A DNA stretch of 64,000 nucleotides from Nitrosomonas sp. Is35. Its GTDB lineage: Bacteria; Pseudomonadota; Gammaproteobacteria; Burkholderiales; Nitrosomonadaceae. Each line of letters begins with the position of its first letter. The first letter of the stretch is position 1. Positions 9,932 to 20,165 of the stretch are shown piece after piece. The position numbers and the translations under genes were made by a program. The notes below the pieces were generated by a model. That model ran no database searches. It was not told the DNA's origin and saw only the letters and a list, made by a program, of their open reading frames with translations. The stretch is taken from positions 2,418,001 to 2,482,000 of the forward strand of contig NZ_JAWJZH010000001.1 in NCBI RefSeq assembly GCF_033063295.1, written 5' to 3'.

Positions 9932-11044
9932 TTAATTGCTTACGGCAGTTAACCGGGAAGTTATTTGTTGCTGGATTGAGTCCTCGGTTAAATCTTTGTA
10001 TTGCTCCCGTATCGCGATAATTTTATCGATATTCTCAATAAATAATTCCACTAATTGAGGATCAAAATGCGTTCCCGCTTTACTCTCGATATATTCGATT
10101 GCTTTCCGCACCGGCCACGCTTCTTTGTAAGGCCTTTGTGACGTGAGCGCATCAAATACATCGCTGATCGCTGTAATGCGGCCTTCAATAGGAATCGACG
10201 CTGCTTTCAGTTGTTTGGGATAACCGCTCCCATCCCAATGCTCATGATGCGACAGTGCAATACTCGCTGCCAATTGCACCATCAAGGATCCGTGACTGGC
10301 CAGCAAATCGGCACCCATTTGCGCATGATTACGCATTCTCTCCCATTCCATATCGGTAAGCTTCCCTTGTTTCAGCAAAATATGGTCAGGGATACCAATT
10401 TTGCCTATATCGTGCAAAGGCGCGGCTTTTTCAATCAGATAACAAATATGCGCGGGCAGACCCAATGCTTCCGAGAGAATACGCGCATATTTACCCACGC
10501 GTATGACATGCTTTCCGGTATCGTTATCACGCATTTCACTGACTCTGGCCATGATATTGATTAATGTATCCGTGGCTTTATCCAGCTCTGAAGTGCGCTC
10601 TTTTACTTTTTTCTCCAGTTCTTTTGCAATATCTTGCTTTGCTAAATAAGCGGCCCTTACCCGTAGTAAATTCTTTACGCGCAAAATTACTTCCGTTTGG
10701 TCGAATGGTTTATTCACAAAATCCTGCGCACCCAGCAACAATGCTTTATTCCGGGTCTCGTTACCCTGTTTTCCGGTTAATACCAGAATGGGCACGAGTT
10801 GCTCGCTGACCGGCGACGCATTGATTTGCCGCATGACCTCGAATCCATCTATTTTTGGCATTTCAATGTCAAGCAATAACAAATCGTAATTATTCTCCTG
10901 CATGGCAGGCAAAACCCGCGTGGGATCCGTCAAACTCGTATGATGATAGTACCCTTCCGATTCCAATAACTTACTCAATATCAATATATTAGTAACGGAA
11001 TCATCACAAATCAGAATTTTTAAATGTGCTGTATCGATGGCCAT
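9932..11044 (-). CDS. Response regulator with HD-GYP c-di-GMP phosphodiesterase domain
   Basis: The protein has an N-terminal receiver domain with acidic pocket (ICDDS) and phospho-acceptor Asp59 in DLLLLDIEMPKIDG. A coiled linker follows, then an HD-GYP domain with HDIGKIGIPD and the downstream SHHEHWDGSGYP block. HD-GYP enzymes hydrolyse cyclic di-GMP, so phosphorylation of the receiver probably controls c-di-GMP levels. I chose the ATG at 11044 because the receiver fold begins right after it; the longer frame to 11125 adds 27 unlikely residues. No histidine kinase gene is adjacent. Confidence 0.9.
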   Translation of the reverse strand: MAIDTAHLKILICDDSVTNILILSKLLESEGYYHHTSLTDPTRVLPAMQENNYDLLLLDIEMPKIDGFEVMRQINASPVSEQLVPILVLTGKQGNETRNKALLLGAQDFVNKPFDQTEVILRVKNLLRVRAAYLAKQDIAKELEKKVKERTSELDKATDTLINIMARVSEMRDNDTGKHVIRVGKYARILSEALGLPAHICYLIEKAAPLHDIGKIGIPDHILLKQGKLTDMEWERMRNHAQMGADLLASHGSLMVQLAASIALSHHEHWDGSGYPKQLKAASIPIEGRITAISDVFDALTSQRPYKEAWPVRKAIEYIESKAGTHFDPQLVELFIENIDKIIAIREQYKDLTEDSIQQQITSRLTAVSN

Positions 11045-11267
11045 AATGCTTTGTTTCTTTATAGTTGTAATACCACTTGGTAGCGGCAAAAATGATAGAT
11101 TATTGAGTGGTATTGGCCCGTTCATTCCGGGTGTGACTGACGCACTCCTGAACTGCTATATCAGCTTATGAGCAATAAAATTAGCTTGTCACGCAATAAG
11201 AATTCTCCAGCTGATATGATTCCGTACCCAATAAAATTCCCGATATTCTGATTACGAAGGAATCACC

Positions 11268-12545
11268 ATGAGCGAACCCACCATTCATTGCCCCAATTGC
11301 GCAACGGAAATCAAACTGACCGAATCGCTCGCCGCCCCGCTGATACAAGCAACGCGGCAAGAATACGAATCGAAATTGGCGCAAAAAGAAGCGGATGTTT
11401 CCAAGCGCGAAGCCACACTCAAAGCCCAGCAGAGATCACTGGAAGACGCGCAGAAAACCATTGATGAGCAAGTCGCCAGCAAATTGAAGGCGGAACGCGC
11501 ACTGATCGCCGCCGAAGAAGCCAAAAAAGCAAAATTGGCAATGGCAACCGACTTGGAAGCGAAATCAAAAGAACTGACCGAATTGCAGGAAATTCTCCAG
11601 CAACGCAACAGCAAACTGGAAGAAGCGCAGAAAGCGCAGGCCGATTTGATCCGGAAACAGCGTGAACTGGACGATGCCAAACGCGAATTGGATTTAACCG
11701 TCGAAAAACGCGTGCAGGAATCGATCACCCTGGTTCGCCAAAAAGCAAAACAAGAAGCCGAAGACGGCCTCCGGCTCAAAGTCAGTGAAAAAGAGGAACA
11801 GATTGCGTCAATGCAGCGGCAGATTGAGGAGTTAAAGCGCAGAGCCGATCAGGGTTCGCAACAACTCCAGGGCGAAGTTTCGGAACTCGAACTGGAAACC
11901 ACACTGCGGCTCAAATTCCCGCTGGATAGTATCGAGCCTGTTGCCAAAGGCGAATTCGGCGGCGATGTGCTACAGAGAGTCATGGGGCCATTGGGACAAT
12001 GGTGCGGTGCGATTTTGTGGGAATCCAAAAGAACCAAGAATTGGAGTGACGGTTGGCTGGCAAAACTACGCGGCGATCAACGCAGCGCGAAAGCGGAAAT
12101 AGCGGTGCTGGTATCCAGCACGTTACCGAAAGACATTGAAACATTCGGTCAGATCGATGGAGTCTGGATTACCGAGCCTCGTCTGGCGCTGCCGCTTGTC
12201 ATCGCTCTGCGTCAATCCCTGATCGAAATCGCCAGCACACGGCAAACCCAGGAAGGACAAGAAACCAAAATGGAATTGGTCTATCAGTATTTGACCGGAC
12301 CAAGATTCAAACATCGCATCGAAGCCATTGTCGAGAAATTCTCCGACATGCAGGCTGATCTCGACAGAGAACGCAAAGCCATGACGCGGCTCTGGGCCAA
12401 GCGGGAAATGCAAATTCAGGGTGTCATTGAATCCACCGTGGGCATGTATGGCGATCTGCAAGGCATTGCAGGGCGGGCGCTACCAGCCATTGAGGGATTG
12501 GAGTTACCGCTGCTGGATTTGAAAGACTCCGGTAACGAACCTTAG
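11268..12545 (+). CDS. DUF2130 coiled-coil protein
   Basis: The 425-aa protein begins with a small zinc-ribbon-like element (CPNCATEI, one CxxC pair). It continues with a long charged coiled coil (about residues 30-210) rich in Glu, Lys, Gln and Ala. The globular C-terminal part containing ESKRTKNWSDGWLAKLRGDQ is the DUF2130 signature. That domain has been likened to nuclease folds, but no function is established. AAGGA lies 8 nt before the ATG at 11268. The gene is not clearly in an operon. Confidence 0.85.
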   Translation: MSEPTIHCPNCATEIKLTESLAAPLIQATRQEYESKLAQKEADVSKREATLKAQQRSLEDAQKTIDEQVASKLKAERALIAAEEAKKAKLAMATDLEAKSKELTELQEILQQRNSKLEEAQKAQADLIRKQRELDDAKRELDLTVEKRVQESITLVRQKAKQEAEDGLRLKVSEKEEQIASMQRQIEELKRRADQGSQQLQGEVSELELETTLRLKFPLDSIEPVAKGEFGGDVLQRVMGPLGQWCGAILWESKRTKNWSDGWLAKLRGDQRSAKAEIAVLVSSTLPKDIETFGQIDGVWITEPRLALPLVIALRQSLIEIASTRQTQEGQETKMELVYQYLTGPRFKHRIEAIVEKFSDMQADLDRERKAMTRLWAKREMQIQGVIESTVGMYGDLQGIAGRALPAIEGLELPLLDLKDSGNEP

Positions 12546-12660
12546 CCAGCAACTTCATATCCACTGCAAAAACCCTCCTTATCCCACGCACCACAATAGC
12601 TTCAGGAAATTTCATCCGACCGGCCGGGATAAACTCAGTAAGAAAATTTACTCGAGTATC

Positions 12661-12687
12661 TAAAGAAATTTAACCAGCTTTCGTTAA
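12661..12687 (+). promoter_or_regulatory. Possible sigma-28 promoter of the flagellin gene
   Basis: TAAA at 12661-12664 is followed after 15 nt by TTCGTTAA (12680-12687). The flagellar sigma-28 consensus is TAAA-N15-GCCGATAA, so the -35 is exact, the spacing is right, and five of eight -10 bases match. It is 34 bp upstream of the flagellin ATG. Confidence 0.4.
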
Positions 12688-12720
12688 AAAAAGCGTACTT
12701 GTCACGCCACATGATAAAAA

Positions 12721-14442
12721 ATGAGTTTATCGATCAATACCAATCTAGGAGCGCTGAATAGTTCGCGGTATTTGTCCGCAACTACAAATGATCTCGGCCG
12801 TTCATTAGAACGGCTGTCATCGGGTATGCGGATTAACAGTGCCAGGGATGACGCGGCGGGCCTCGCCATCTCGGACCGGATGACATCGCAAATCCGCGGC
12901 TTAAATCAGGCGACCAGAAATGCCAGCGATGGAGTCTCGATGCTGCAAACCGCCGATGGTGCATTGACTTCGATGACTTCCGCATTGCAACGTATCCGTG
13001 AACTCTCCATACAAGCAGCGAATTCAACTAATAGTCTCAGCGACAAGAAAGCATTACAAGAAGAAGCGAATCAACTGATTCAGGAAATAGAAAACGTTTC
13101 CACCACAGCTACATTTAACGGCGACAAAATATTCGATAATTCCGGCAGCAGTGTTCTCGGTAATTCCGATCAACTGGCTGTTATGTATGGATTACAAAAT
13201 GGCTGGCTGGAAGATGCGGAAAGCAAGATCCAGCAATATTTCGGCATTTCCGCCGATGGCGCCGATATGAATATCGAACTGACAACGTTTACCGATGGCG
13301 CGGGTGGAACTGCTGCCCGGGTGGTAGGTTCGGTACCCGGAAGCTATACGGGTAAGGCGGCTAATGTCAAATTGCAGATCGATATGAGCGACTTCACGCC
13401 ACCCAATTTACCCGACGGCGGCAATGCGCCATTTTATAACGACCGGATTATTGCGCATGAAATGGTACACGCCGTGATGTACCGGAGCATGAATATCGGT
13501 TCGATGTTTGATCCCGCCGGAGATCAAACATGGTTTATGGAAGGCGCTGCGGAATTCATTCATGGTGCCGACGAGCGCTTACAATCCTCGATCAGCGGCG
13601 TCGGCATCGGCGGTGTCATGGCTAAAGCAGCAACTTTCGGCTCAGCCGGTGCAGCCTGGGGAGGAACTTCGGATGATTACTCCGCAGCCTACTCCGCCGT
13701 GCGCTACTTGCATCAAGTGATCAAGGACAACGGCGGCTCGGGCATCAAAGATGTCATGGTTTACTTAAACCAGAATCAAAGCGCCACACTCAGCGATGCC
13801 ATTAATGCCGCGACGGGCGGTTTATATGCAAACGCCGATGCCTTTAATGCCGATTTTGTCACGAACGGAGCCGCATACATTGCCGGTATGAATCTGACCG
13901 ACACCGATACTGGTGCGATCGGCGGCTCAAATGCCGATGGAGGCGCAATCCAAACCGCCAAAAGCGTTATTTCCGATACCAGTTCAAGAGGCGGCACCAA
14001 TCCGCTCGGCGGATTTAACGAAATCTGGGAAAATATAAATGCCGCTGCGGTCGGTAATAACAAACAGTTGCAGGTCGGTGCAAACAAAACCGACACCATG
14101 AATGTGACCTTCGGAGCGGTCAATACTGCCGCGATGAGTATCCAAAGTGTCGATCTGGTTAACAATGCAGGATTTGCCACCTACATGATGGATCTGGCGC
14201 TGAATCATGTCAATGAAGAAAGATCGAAGATCGGTGCACAGCTGAACCGGCTGGAATCGGTCATTACCAACAACAATACCAGTGTCGAGTCTACCGTGGC
14301 GAGCCGGTCACGTATCCAGGATGCCGACTATGCGCAAGAGACCACTACGTTGACGAAAACACAGATTATGCAGCAGGCCGCCACTGCGGTATTGGCACAA
14401 GCCAATACATCGCCGCAAATGTTGATGGCGCTGCTCAAGTAA
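12721..14442 (+). CDS. Flagellin with inserted HExxH metallopeptidase domain (flagellinolysin type)
   Basis: Residues 1-140 are a canonical flagellin N-terminal D0/D1 domain (SLSINTNLGALNSSRYL; LSSGMRINSARDDAAGLAIS). The last 100 or so residues are the C-terminal D0/D1 domain ending in QANTSPQMLMALLK. The hypervariable region between them is not an ordinary D2/D3 domain but a zinc-peptidase module. It has H246-E247-M-V-H250 as HExxH, followed by WFMEGAAEFIHG with Glu274 and Glu278 placed for a gluzincin third ligand. This architecture matches flagellinolysins, in which the filament surface is proteolytically active. No Shine-Dalgarno sequence is visible before the ATG. The gene stands alone, away from other flagellar genes in this window. 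Confidence 0.9.
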   Translation: MSLSINTNLGALNSSRYLSATTNDLGRSLERLSSGMRINSARDDAAGLAISDRMTSQIRGLNQATRNASDGVSMLQTADGALTSMTSALQRIRELSIQAANSTNSLSDKKALQEEANQLIQEIENVSTTATFNGDKIFDNSGSSVLGNSDQLAVMYGLQNGWLEDAESKIQQYFGISADGADMNIELTTFTDGAGGTAARVVGSVPGSYTGKAANVKLQIDMSDFTPPNLPDGGNAPFYNDRIIAHEMVHAVMYRSMNIGSMFDPAGDQTWFMEGAAEFIHGADERLQSSISGVGIGGVMAKAATFGSAGAAWGGTSDDYSAAYSAVRYLHQVIKDNGGSGIKDVMVYLNQNQSATLSDAINAATGGLYANADAFNADFVTNGAAYIAGMNLTDTDTGAIGGSNADGGAIQTAKSVISDTSSRGGTNPLGGFNEIWENINAAAVGNNKQLQVGANKTDTMNVTFGAVNTAAMSIQSVDLVNNAGFATYMMDLALNHVNEERSKIGAQLNRLESVITNNNTSVESTVASRSRIQDADYAQETTTLTKTQIMQQAATAVLAQANTSPQMLMALLK

Positions 14443-14640
14443 GCCAGTCGTATTCTAGACTTCCCATCCCGCTTTTTATCCTCCTGTTTTTTGCACAAGA
14501 ATTATTTCACTCACCTGAAATCCGGTTGCTTATTACGTTTGAGCTGATACACTGAATTCCAGGAAATAGTGACAGCGGAATCATCCGCAATTTGATGTAA
14601 ACCGCTCGAAACTGATTGTTAATCACACGAAAGGTTTATC

Positions 14641-16254
14641 ATGACAGACATTGATTATAAAAGGCGCCAATTCCTGCAATACAGCGCTTTAGGCACCCTG
14701 GCTGCCACCCTGCCCGGTTTCGCATTGGCCGATAACCGAGTTATTAACAAAACGCCCGATCATTCATTCAAAGCCGACGTTGAAATTGCGTTAACCGCTC
14801 AGAATGCGGACGTTTCTATCCTGCCGGGTGCTCATACGCATGTTTTCAAATACACCGGAAAATTACTCAAAGGGCCTCAAACCGCGCTCAAGGAATTGCC
14901 CGGTTATTTGGGACCGATCCTCAATTTTGAACGAGGTCAGAAAGTCCGGATATTCTTTTATAATCAGCTACCGGAACCATGCGCTACCCATTGGCACGGC
15001 ATGCATGTACCACAAGTGATGGATGGCCATCCAATGTATGCGATCCATCATGGCGAGCAGTATGTTTACGAATTTGAGGTAAAAAACCCAGCCGGTACCA
15101 ATTGGTATCATTCACATACCCATGAATTAACGGCTTCTCAGGTATATCAGGGCTTGGCCGGACTGATCACCATCACCGATGAAGCCGAGCGTAAACTGGA
15201 ATTACCCAGCGGTGAATATGACATTCCGCTGGTCATCCAGGATCGCAGTTTCTCGCAGGGTAATCAATTACGTTACATGCTCAATATGCACCAGCGCATG
15301 CGCGGCTTTCTGGGCGACACGATCCTGGTGAATGGCCAAAGTGACAGCCCTATCGCCGTTAAAACACGGGCGTACCGCTTGCGCATCCTGAATGGATCGA
15401 ACTCCAGAATCTACAAGCTGGGCTGGGATGACGGCACACCGTTAACCGCGATCGGCACCGATGGCGGGTTACTGGAAAAACCGGAAACTTTCCCCTACAT
15501 CATGCTCGCCCCCGCCGAGCGGGTAGAGCTGTGGGTCGATTTCAGCGGCCGCAAACCCGGTTCCGATCTAACGCTGCAAAATCTTGCTTACCAGGGATCC
15601 GCCGCGCATATGGGAGGAGGCATGGGAGGCGGGCGCCACGGTATGGGCCGGATGGGCATGATGGATGGCGCTTCAGGTCAGAATGACGTGTTTCCTATCG
15701 TTAAATTCCGGATCACCGGACAAGTCAGCGATTCACCCGCATTACCGGCCGCATTGATTCCATTGCACCGCTTGACTGCCACGGATGTTACCCATCCGGA
15801 CACCACTGTGCCGATTACCATCGGCATGCGGCATATGGCATTCAATCTCAACGGCAAAACGTTCGAGATGCAAAACTATTCCGAACTGGAAAAAATTCCG
15901 CTTAACTCCGTTCAGAGAATCAAAATATCCCATGATAACCAGGGAATGGGTGGAGGAATGCGCGGCGGCCGAGGTGGCGGCATGGGCATGATGATGGCAT
16001 TGCCGCACCCTATCCACATCCACGGCCAGCAGTTTCAGATCCTATCGCGCAAACAAAACAACCAGGGCGGCGCTTACGATACGGTCAAAGACGGATTCAT
16101 TAACAGCGGCTGGAAAGACACTGTCTTGGTCATGCCGGGCGAAGAAGTGGAAATCATTAAACCCTTCAAGGACTATAGCGGCTTATTTCTTTATCACTGC
16201 CATAACCTGGAGCACGAAGACATGGGCATGATGCGCAATTACTTTATCAGTTGA
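14641..16254 (+). CDS. Tat-exported multicopper oxidase (CueO-like, Met-rich)
   Basis: The 537-aa enzyme starts with a twin-arginine signal (KRRQFLQ, then a hydrophobic stretch ending in FALA). It contains all four copper-binding motifs: THWHGMH, NWYHSHTH, HPIHIHG and YHCHNLEHEDMGM. Two Met/Gly-rich insertions (around MGGGMGGGRHGMGRMGMM and RGGGMGMMMALPHP) flank the active site, as in cuprous oxidases such as CueO, which protect the periplasm from Cu(I). An AAAGG ribosome-binding sequence precedes the ATG. It could also act on other metals or phenols; no copper regulator is adjacent. Confidence 0.9.
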   Translation: MTDIDYKRRQFLQYSALGTLAATLPGFALADNRVINKTPDHSFKADVEIALTAQNADVSILPGAHTHVFKYTGKLLKGPQTALKELPGYLGPILNFERGQKVRIFFYNQLPEPCATHWHGMHVPQVMDGHPMYAIHHGEQYVYEFEVKNPAGTNWYHSHTHELTASQVYQGLAGLITITDEAERKLELPSGEYDIPLVIQDRSFSQGNQLRYMLNMHQRMRGFLGDTILVNGQSDSPIAVKTRAYRLRILNGSNSRIYKLGWDDGTPLTAIGTDGGLLEKPETFPYIMLAPAERVELWVDFSGRKPGSDLTLQNLAYQGSAAHMGGGMGGGRHGMGRMGMMDGASGQNDVFPIVKFRITGQVSDSPALPAALIPLHRLTATDVTHPDTTVPITIGMRHMAFNLNGKTFEMQNYSELEKIPLNSVQRIKISHDNQGMGGGMRGGRGGGMGMMMALPHPIHIHGQQFQILSRKQNNQGGAYDTVKDGFINSGWKDTVLVMPGEEVEIIKPFKDYSGLFLYHCHNLEHEDMGMMRNYFIS

Positions 16255-16279
16255 TTTCTCGCAAACCGGCTTGCTGGGT

Positions 16280-18667
16280 TTATCGCGCATATTCCACTGG
16301 CAACTCAATCCAGAAAGTACTGCCTACGCCCAATTCACTGTCGGCACCGACCGTACCGCCCATTAATTCGACAATCTGGCGCGTAATGGATAATCCGATA
16401 CCGGTCCCTTCAATGCCGCTATTCGTAGCATCCAATCGATTAAACGGCTGGAAGAGTTCGGCCATTTTATGCGTCGCGATACCGTTCCCGGTATCGGTAA
16501 TGAGTATCCGCAAATTGCCCGTGGTGTCCGGTGAGGCGCTCGCGCCGATATGCACTGTGCCGCCTTTGCGGTTGTACTTAACGGCGTTGGATATCAGATT
16601 GAGCATGACTTGCTTAAACCGGATTCGATCGGTATGAAGTACCTTACCGGCCACGCCAGCTTGCACCAGTTGAACACCCAGCTTATCCGCTTGGGTCTGC
16701 ACCAAGCTGATACACTCCTCGATAATCGGGCCAATTTCAACCGGCTCCAACTTCAGATCGATCCGTCCCGATTCGATCCGGGCCAAGTCCAGCACTTCAT
16801 TAATCAATGCCAGCAAATGCGTGCCCGCATTCCTGATTTCCTTGATGTACTTAAGATGTTGACTGCGGGGATCTTCCAGTTCCATTAATTGGCTAAACCC
16901 CAGAATCGCATTCAGGGGTGTGCGTAGTTCATGGCTCATACTGGAAAGAAATTGGGATTTGGCCTGGTTGGCCCGCTCCGCTTCTTGCCGGGCATGAATA
17001 AGCGCCTCCTCGGCAGCCTTGCGCTCAGTAATATCTTCGGCGATACCCTCGATGCACAAATCGCCGTTCGCATCACTGGCCGGATGCGCCGAGGCCAGGA
17101 TCGTGTGCTCGCTGCCATCCGGATGAACAAAACTCATCTCGAATTGCACAAAATCCATTTTTCCTTGCGCAATCTGGGTAGCGACAGAATAAGCATGATC
17201 CAGCGAATCCGGGTGCCAATTAGTAATGCGATCCCAGAATCTTCCGATGGCTTCTTCCTTCGTAATACCAAAAACTTTATCGACCCCGCTGCTGATGTAG
17301 GTGAGCTCCCCTGTCAGCGCTTTGTGGCTATAAATGACAAATTTACCACCGATGTCTTCCACCAAGCGTTGATATCGTTCCTGACTTTCCCGCAGCGCCT
17401 GTTCCGCCTGCAAACGCGCGGTAATATCTTCGATAATCGACCAGATCAACTTCCGGCCAGAAGCATCGCGGATCACGACACCGTTGAGTTGAACCTGATA
17501 CCGGCTACCATCCTTGCGGATATATTCCTTGCGGTAAGGACCGAAACTGCCCATCGCTTGTAGACTCTCAAGCTGGCGCGCCTCATCGGCAGCATACTCC
17601 CGCGGTGTAATATCCCAGTACGTCAGATTAAGAAATTCCTCGCGCGTATAACCGGTAGGCGCTAACAAGGCATCATTGAATTCGATGAATTGACCGGTAG
17701 CATAATCATTTAAGGCAATACCAACCGGTGACATTACGAACAACGTTCTCAGACGTGTCTCACTATCCTGGTTCTTTTGATGAAATCTGGCTATCGCAAT
17801 CAGCGGCAATAGAATTAAAACACCGGTTAGAATCAAGCCCAGCCGGAAAAGAATAGACTCGCCACTTGCGGCAGACCAGCCACCTTTGGGGATTGCCGCC
17901 ATCTGCCAGGAACCATTATCCGGCAAGGAGATATCGAGTAGTACAGGATGCTGATCGAAGATTTGACTGGTTCCGAAAAACACCTTGCCGTTTTCCGGCC
18001 CATCGTTCCGCCGCAGCGCAATATCAAATTCTTCCGCAAGAACCAGTAAACCGCTTGCCCGGTATAACTGATCCACATCGATCACGGCGGAGATCACTCC
18101 CCAAAATGCGTGATCCTCTCTGGATTCATGGCGATCGAGAAATACCGGGATGCGCGCGATAAAACCTTGGCCACCTTGAACCAGATCGACTGGCCCGTCA
18201 AATATAAGACTTTCACTGTCTCGCGCTCGCAGCACGGCTTGGAGTTGCTTGGGATGATGGCGGAAATTCAAACCGATGGCCGCTTCGTTGCCTTCGAGCG
18301 GATACATATACTTTATGATTAAATCGGGCGCGGCGCCGATATTGCGCAATTGCGACCGGCCTTTGAACAAATACTGAGCTAATTGGGCAAATTTATCCGC
18401 CGGCAGATCCGGTTCAACCGAAACCGACGCGACCAGACCCTGAACCAGTTGCGCATTACTGGTGATGTGACCTTCCAAAGTAGCACGCAACAGGCTAAGC
18501 CGGGTAAATACCGCATCACGCAAATCGCGCTCCTGGTTACGCGTATGCAAATGATCGACATAGAATCCGACCGGCAGAAGGCAAATTCCAACCACGAACA
18601 CCGGCAAAAAAATAAATTGCCTATTGTGCAGGCAAGACAGGAAACGAGCGGCGGCGTTATGCATCAT
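16280..18667 (-). CDS. CHASE-PAS-PAS sensor histidine kinase
   Basis: The 795-aa membrane sensor has an N-terminal helix (about 18-36) and a periplasmic CHASE domain of about 220 residues. A second helix follows near residues 265-285 (LFRLGLILTGVLILLPLIA), then two PAS domains with PAC segments. The HisKA box is SSMSHELRTPLNAILGF with the phospho-acceptor His, and the HATPase shows NLISNAVKYNRKGG, DTGNGIA and GTGIGLSI. It would autophosphorylate in response to an unknown extracytoplasmic ligand. No receiver domain or partner regulator lies next to it. It converges with the multicopper oxidase gene. Confidence 0.9.
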   Translation of the reverse strand: MMHNAAARFLSCLHNRQFIFLPVFVVGICLLPVGFYVDHLHTRNQERDLRDAVFTRLSLLRATLEGHITSNAQLVQGLVASVSVEPDLPADKFAQLAQYLFKGRSQLRNIGAAPDLIIKYMYPLEGNEAAIGLNFRHHPKQLQAVLRARDSESLIFDGPVDLVQGGQGFIARIPVFLDRHESREDHAFWGVISAVIDVDQLYRASGLLVLAEEFDIALRRNDGPENGKVFFGTSQIFDQHPVLLDISLPDNGSWQMAAIPKGGWSAASGESILFRLGLILTGVLILLPLIAIARFHQKNQDSETRLRTLFVMSPVGIALNDYATGQFIEFNDALLAPTGYTREEFLNLTYWDITPREYAADEARQLESLQAMGSFGPYRKEYIRKDGSRYQVQLNGVVIRDASGRKLIWSIIEDITARLQAEQALRESQERYQRLVEDIGGKFVIYSHKALTGELTYISSGVDKVFGITKEEAIGRFWDRITNWHPDSLDHAYSVATQIAQGKMDFVQFEMSFVHPDGSEHTILASAHPASDANGDLCIEGIAEDITERKAAEEALIHARQEAERANQAKSQFLSSMSHELRTPLNAILGFSQLMELEDPRSQHLKYIKEIRNAGTHLLALINEVLDLARIESGRIDLKLEPVEIGPIIEECISLVQTQADKLGVQLVQAGVAGKVLHTDRIRFKQVMLNLISNAVKYNRKGGTVHIGASASPDTTGNLRILITDTGNGIATHKMAELFQPFNRLDATNSGIEGTGIGLSITRQIVELMGGTVGADSELGVGSTFWIELPVEYAR

Positions 18668-19103
18668 AAGTCACGAATAATGAAGCCGGATCAATCATTG
18701 ACCACTGGAATTATCGATTTACGGGCAATCCGTACATGGCGCATTGCACCGGATAAAAAAAGAGTTGCATGAGAAAGCATAGCTGAGCAATGGAATAAAA
18801 AATTACATGGCCGATGATTATCCGCCCAATCGTATCAGACACTCTGGCGTTTTTTATTATTGTTTTCCAATTTCTCATCATATCCGTCGTTCGATTCCAT
18901 TCATCAAAGAAACGCTGAGAAAACTAATTTTGCTCGTCAGTATCGGAAAAACCGCAGAAAAGATTACCTTTCACATCGCTGTTTATCCTATAGAAATCAC
19001 ACCAGCTTTTTATAATGACACATCCCGGCATGCATTCCGGCCATCGATAATTTAATGATTTTGGAACGGCATCAATGTTACTCATTAATAATAGGTAAAC
19101 AAC
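18668..19103. other. Intergenic region without a recognisable gene
   Basis: This divergent 436-bp spacer between the histidine kinase and an HDOD gene contains short overlapping frames on both strands, but none shows protein-family character or a ribosome-binding site. It must hold promoters in both directions. No repeat or RNA structure stood out. Confidence 0.5.
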
Positions 19104-20009
19104 ATGAATCAGATTGCATTCAATGAAACGAAATACCGGCCAGAAGAATCCGCCCCTATCGATTTGCAACAAATCCTAACGCATATCAATACACTCCCGG
19201 CCATGCCGGCCATTGCGCAAAAATTGCTCGGGCTGGCGTTGAACACAGATCATGGCGAAACGCAGATGCTCAAGCTGGTCGCGCAAGACTCGCAGATCTC
19301 AGCCAAGATCATCGGATTATCAAACTCCGCTTTGTTCGCCACGCCTGGCATTATCACGTCGATCATCGATGCCGCCATGTATCTCGGCTTGACGCAAATA
19401 AAATCGGTCGCCATCGGCATGGCAACCGTTTCGGCATTGACCAAACCGCCCGAAGGCAAATTGAAATCCGCCGATTTATGGGCTCACAGCATGACCATTG
19501 CCTCGGCCATGCGCGTTATTGCCAAACACATGCCCGCAAAAACCAGACCCGTGGACGAACAAATTTTTCTCGCGGGATTGCTACACGACATCGGTTATAA
19601 CGTGCTTAATTTTATTGCCAAGGATACGTGCAACGCACTCTACGAAAAACTCAGCACCCCATCGGATGCATCACCGCTGGAAATAGAACATGCGCTGCTC
19701 GGCACGCATCATGGCGAGATCGGCGCACAACTCGGCATTCACTGGGGGCTACCGGCTGAAATCATTGCCGTCATCCGCTATCACCACATCCCTAATAGCG
19801 CGAACGCTGAAATCGGCCAACCGCTGGTACGGCTCGTCAATCTGGCCGAGCGAATGCTGCCGGATTTTGCAATCATCGAATCCACCGCGCAAGAAATCAC
19901 TCCACAGGAATGGATCGCACTTGGCATCGATCCAGGCAAAGCAGACAGCATTGCCGAGGAAATCAGCAGTGTGGCAGAGCAGGCCAAGCAACTGATCAGT
20001 ATCATTTAA
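19104..20009 (+). CDS. HDOD domain protein
   Basis: The 301-aa cytoplasmic protein is almost entirely an HDOD domain, an HD-related output domain lacking catalytic metal ligands in most members and used in regulatory networks. Characteristic parts are LPAMPAIAQKLLGLALNTD, LVAQDSQISAKIIGLSNSALF and the HD-like ...GLLHDIGYNVLNF followed by LLGTHHGEIGAQLGIHWGLP. There are no extra sensory domains, unlike the two HDOD-GAF proteins at 45-48 kb. Its partners are unknown; relatives act in two-component, motility and c-di-GMP circuits. Confidence 0.88.
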   Translation: MNQIAFNETKYRPEESAPIDLQQILTHINTLPAMPAIAQKLLGLALNTDHGETQMLKLVAQDSQISAKIIGLSNSALFATPGIITSIIDAAMYLGLTQIKSVAIGMATVSALTKPPEGKLKSADLWAHSMTIASAMRVIAKHMPAKTRPVDEQIFLAGLLHDIGYNVLNFIAKDTCNALYEKLSTPSDASPLEIEHALLGTHHGEIGAQLGIHWGLPAEIIAVIRYHHIPNSANAEIGQPLVRLVNLAERMLPDFAIIESTAQEITPQEWIALGIDPGKADSIAEEISSVAEQAKQLISII

Positions 20010-20165
20010 CCATGCTAACCAGCCACTTAGCCGAACCGGCCTCGATTCTTACAGTAGCTATCGAAGCCAGCGCAAGTAAAATTGCCGTCAAAAATGAATT
20101 CGCCCGCTTCTAACTTTTGAGCGAATCCAATTTAAGTGTTGAGCTATAAAAGGTAGTAAGAAACA

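Noticed and set aside
16931..17563. Plus-strand frame of 210 codons opposite the histidine kinase
   Set aside because: It is antisense to the conserved PAS and kinase coding sequence and shows no domain character.
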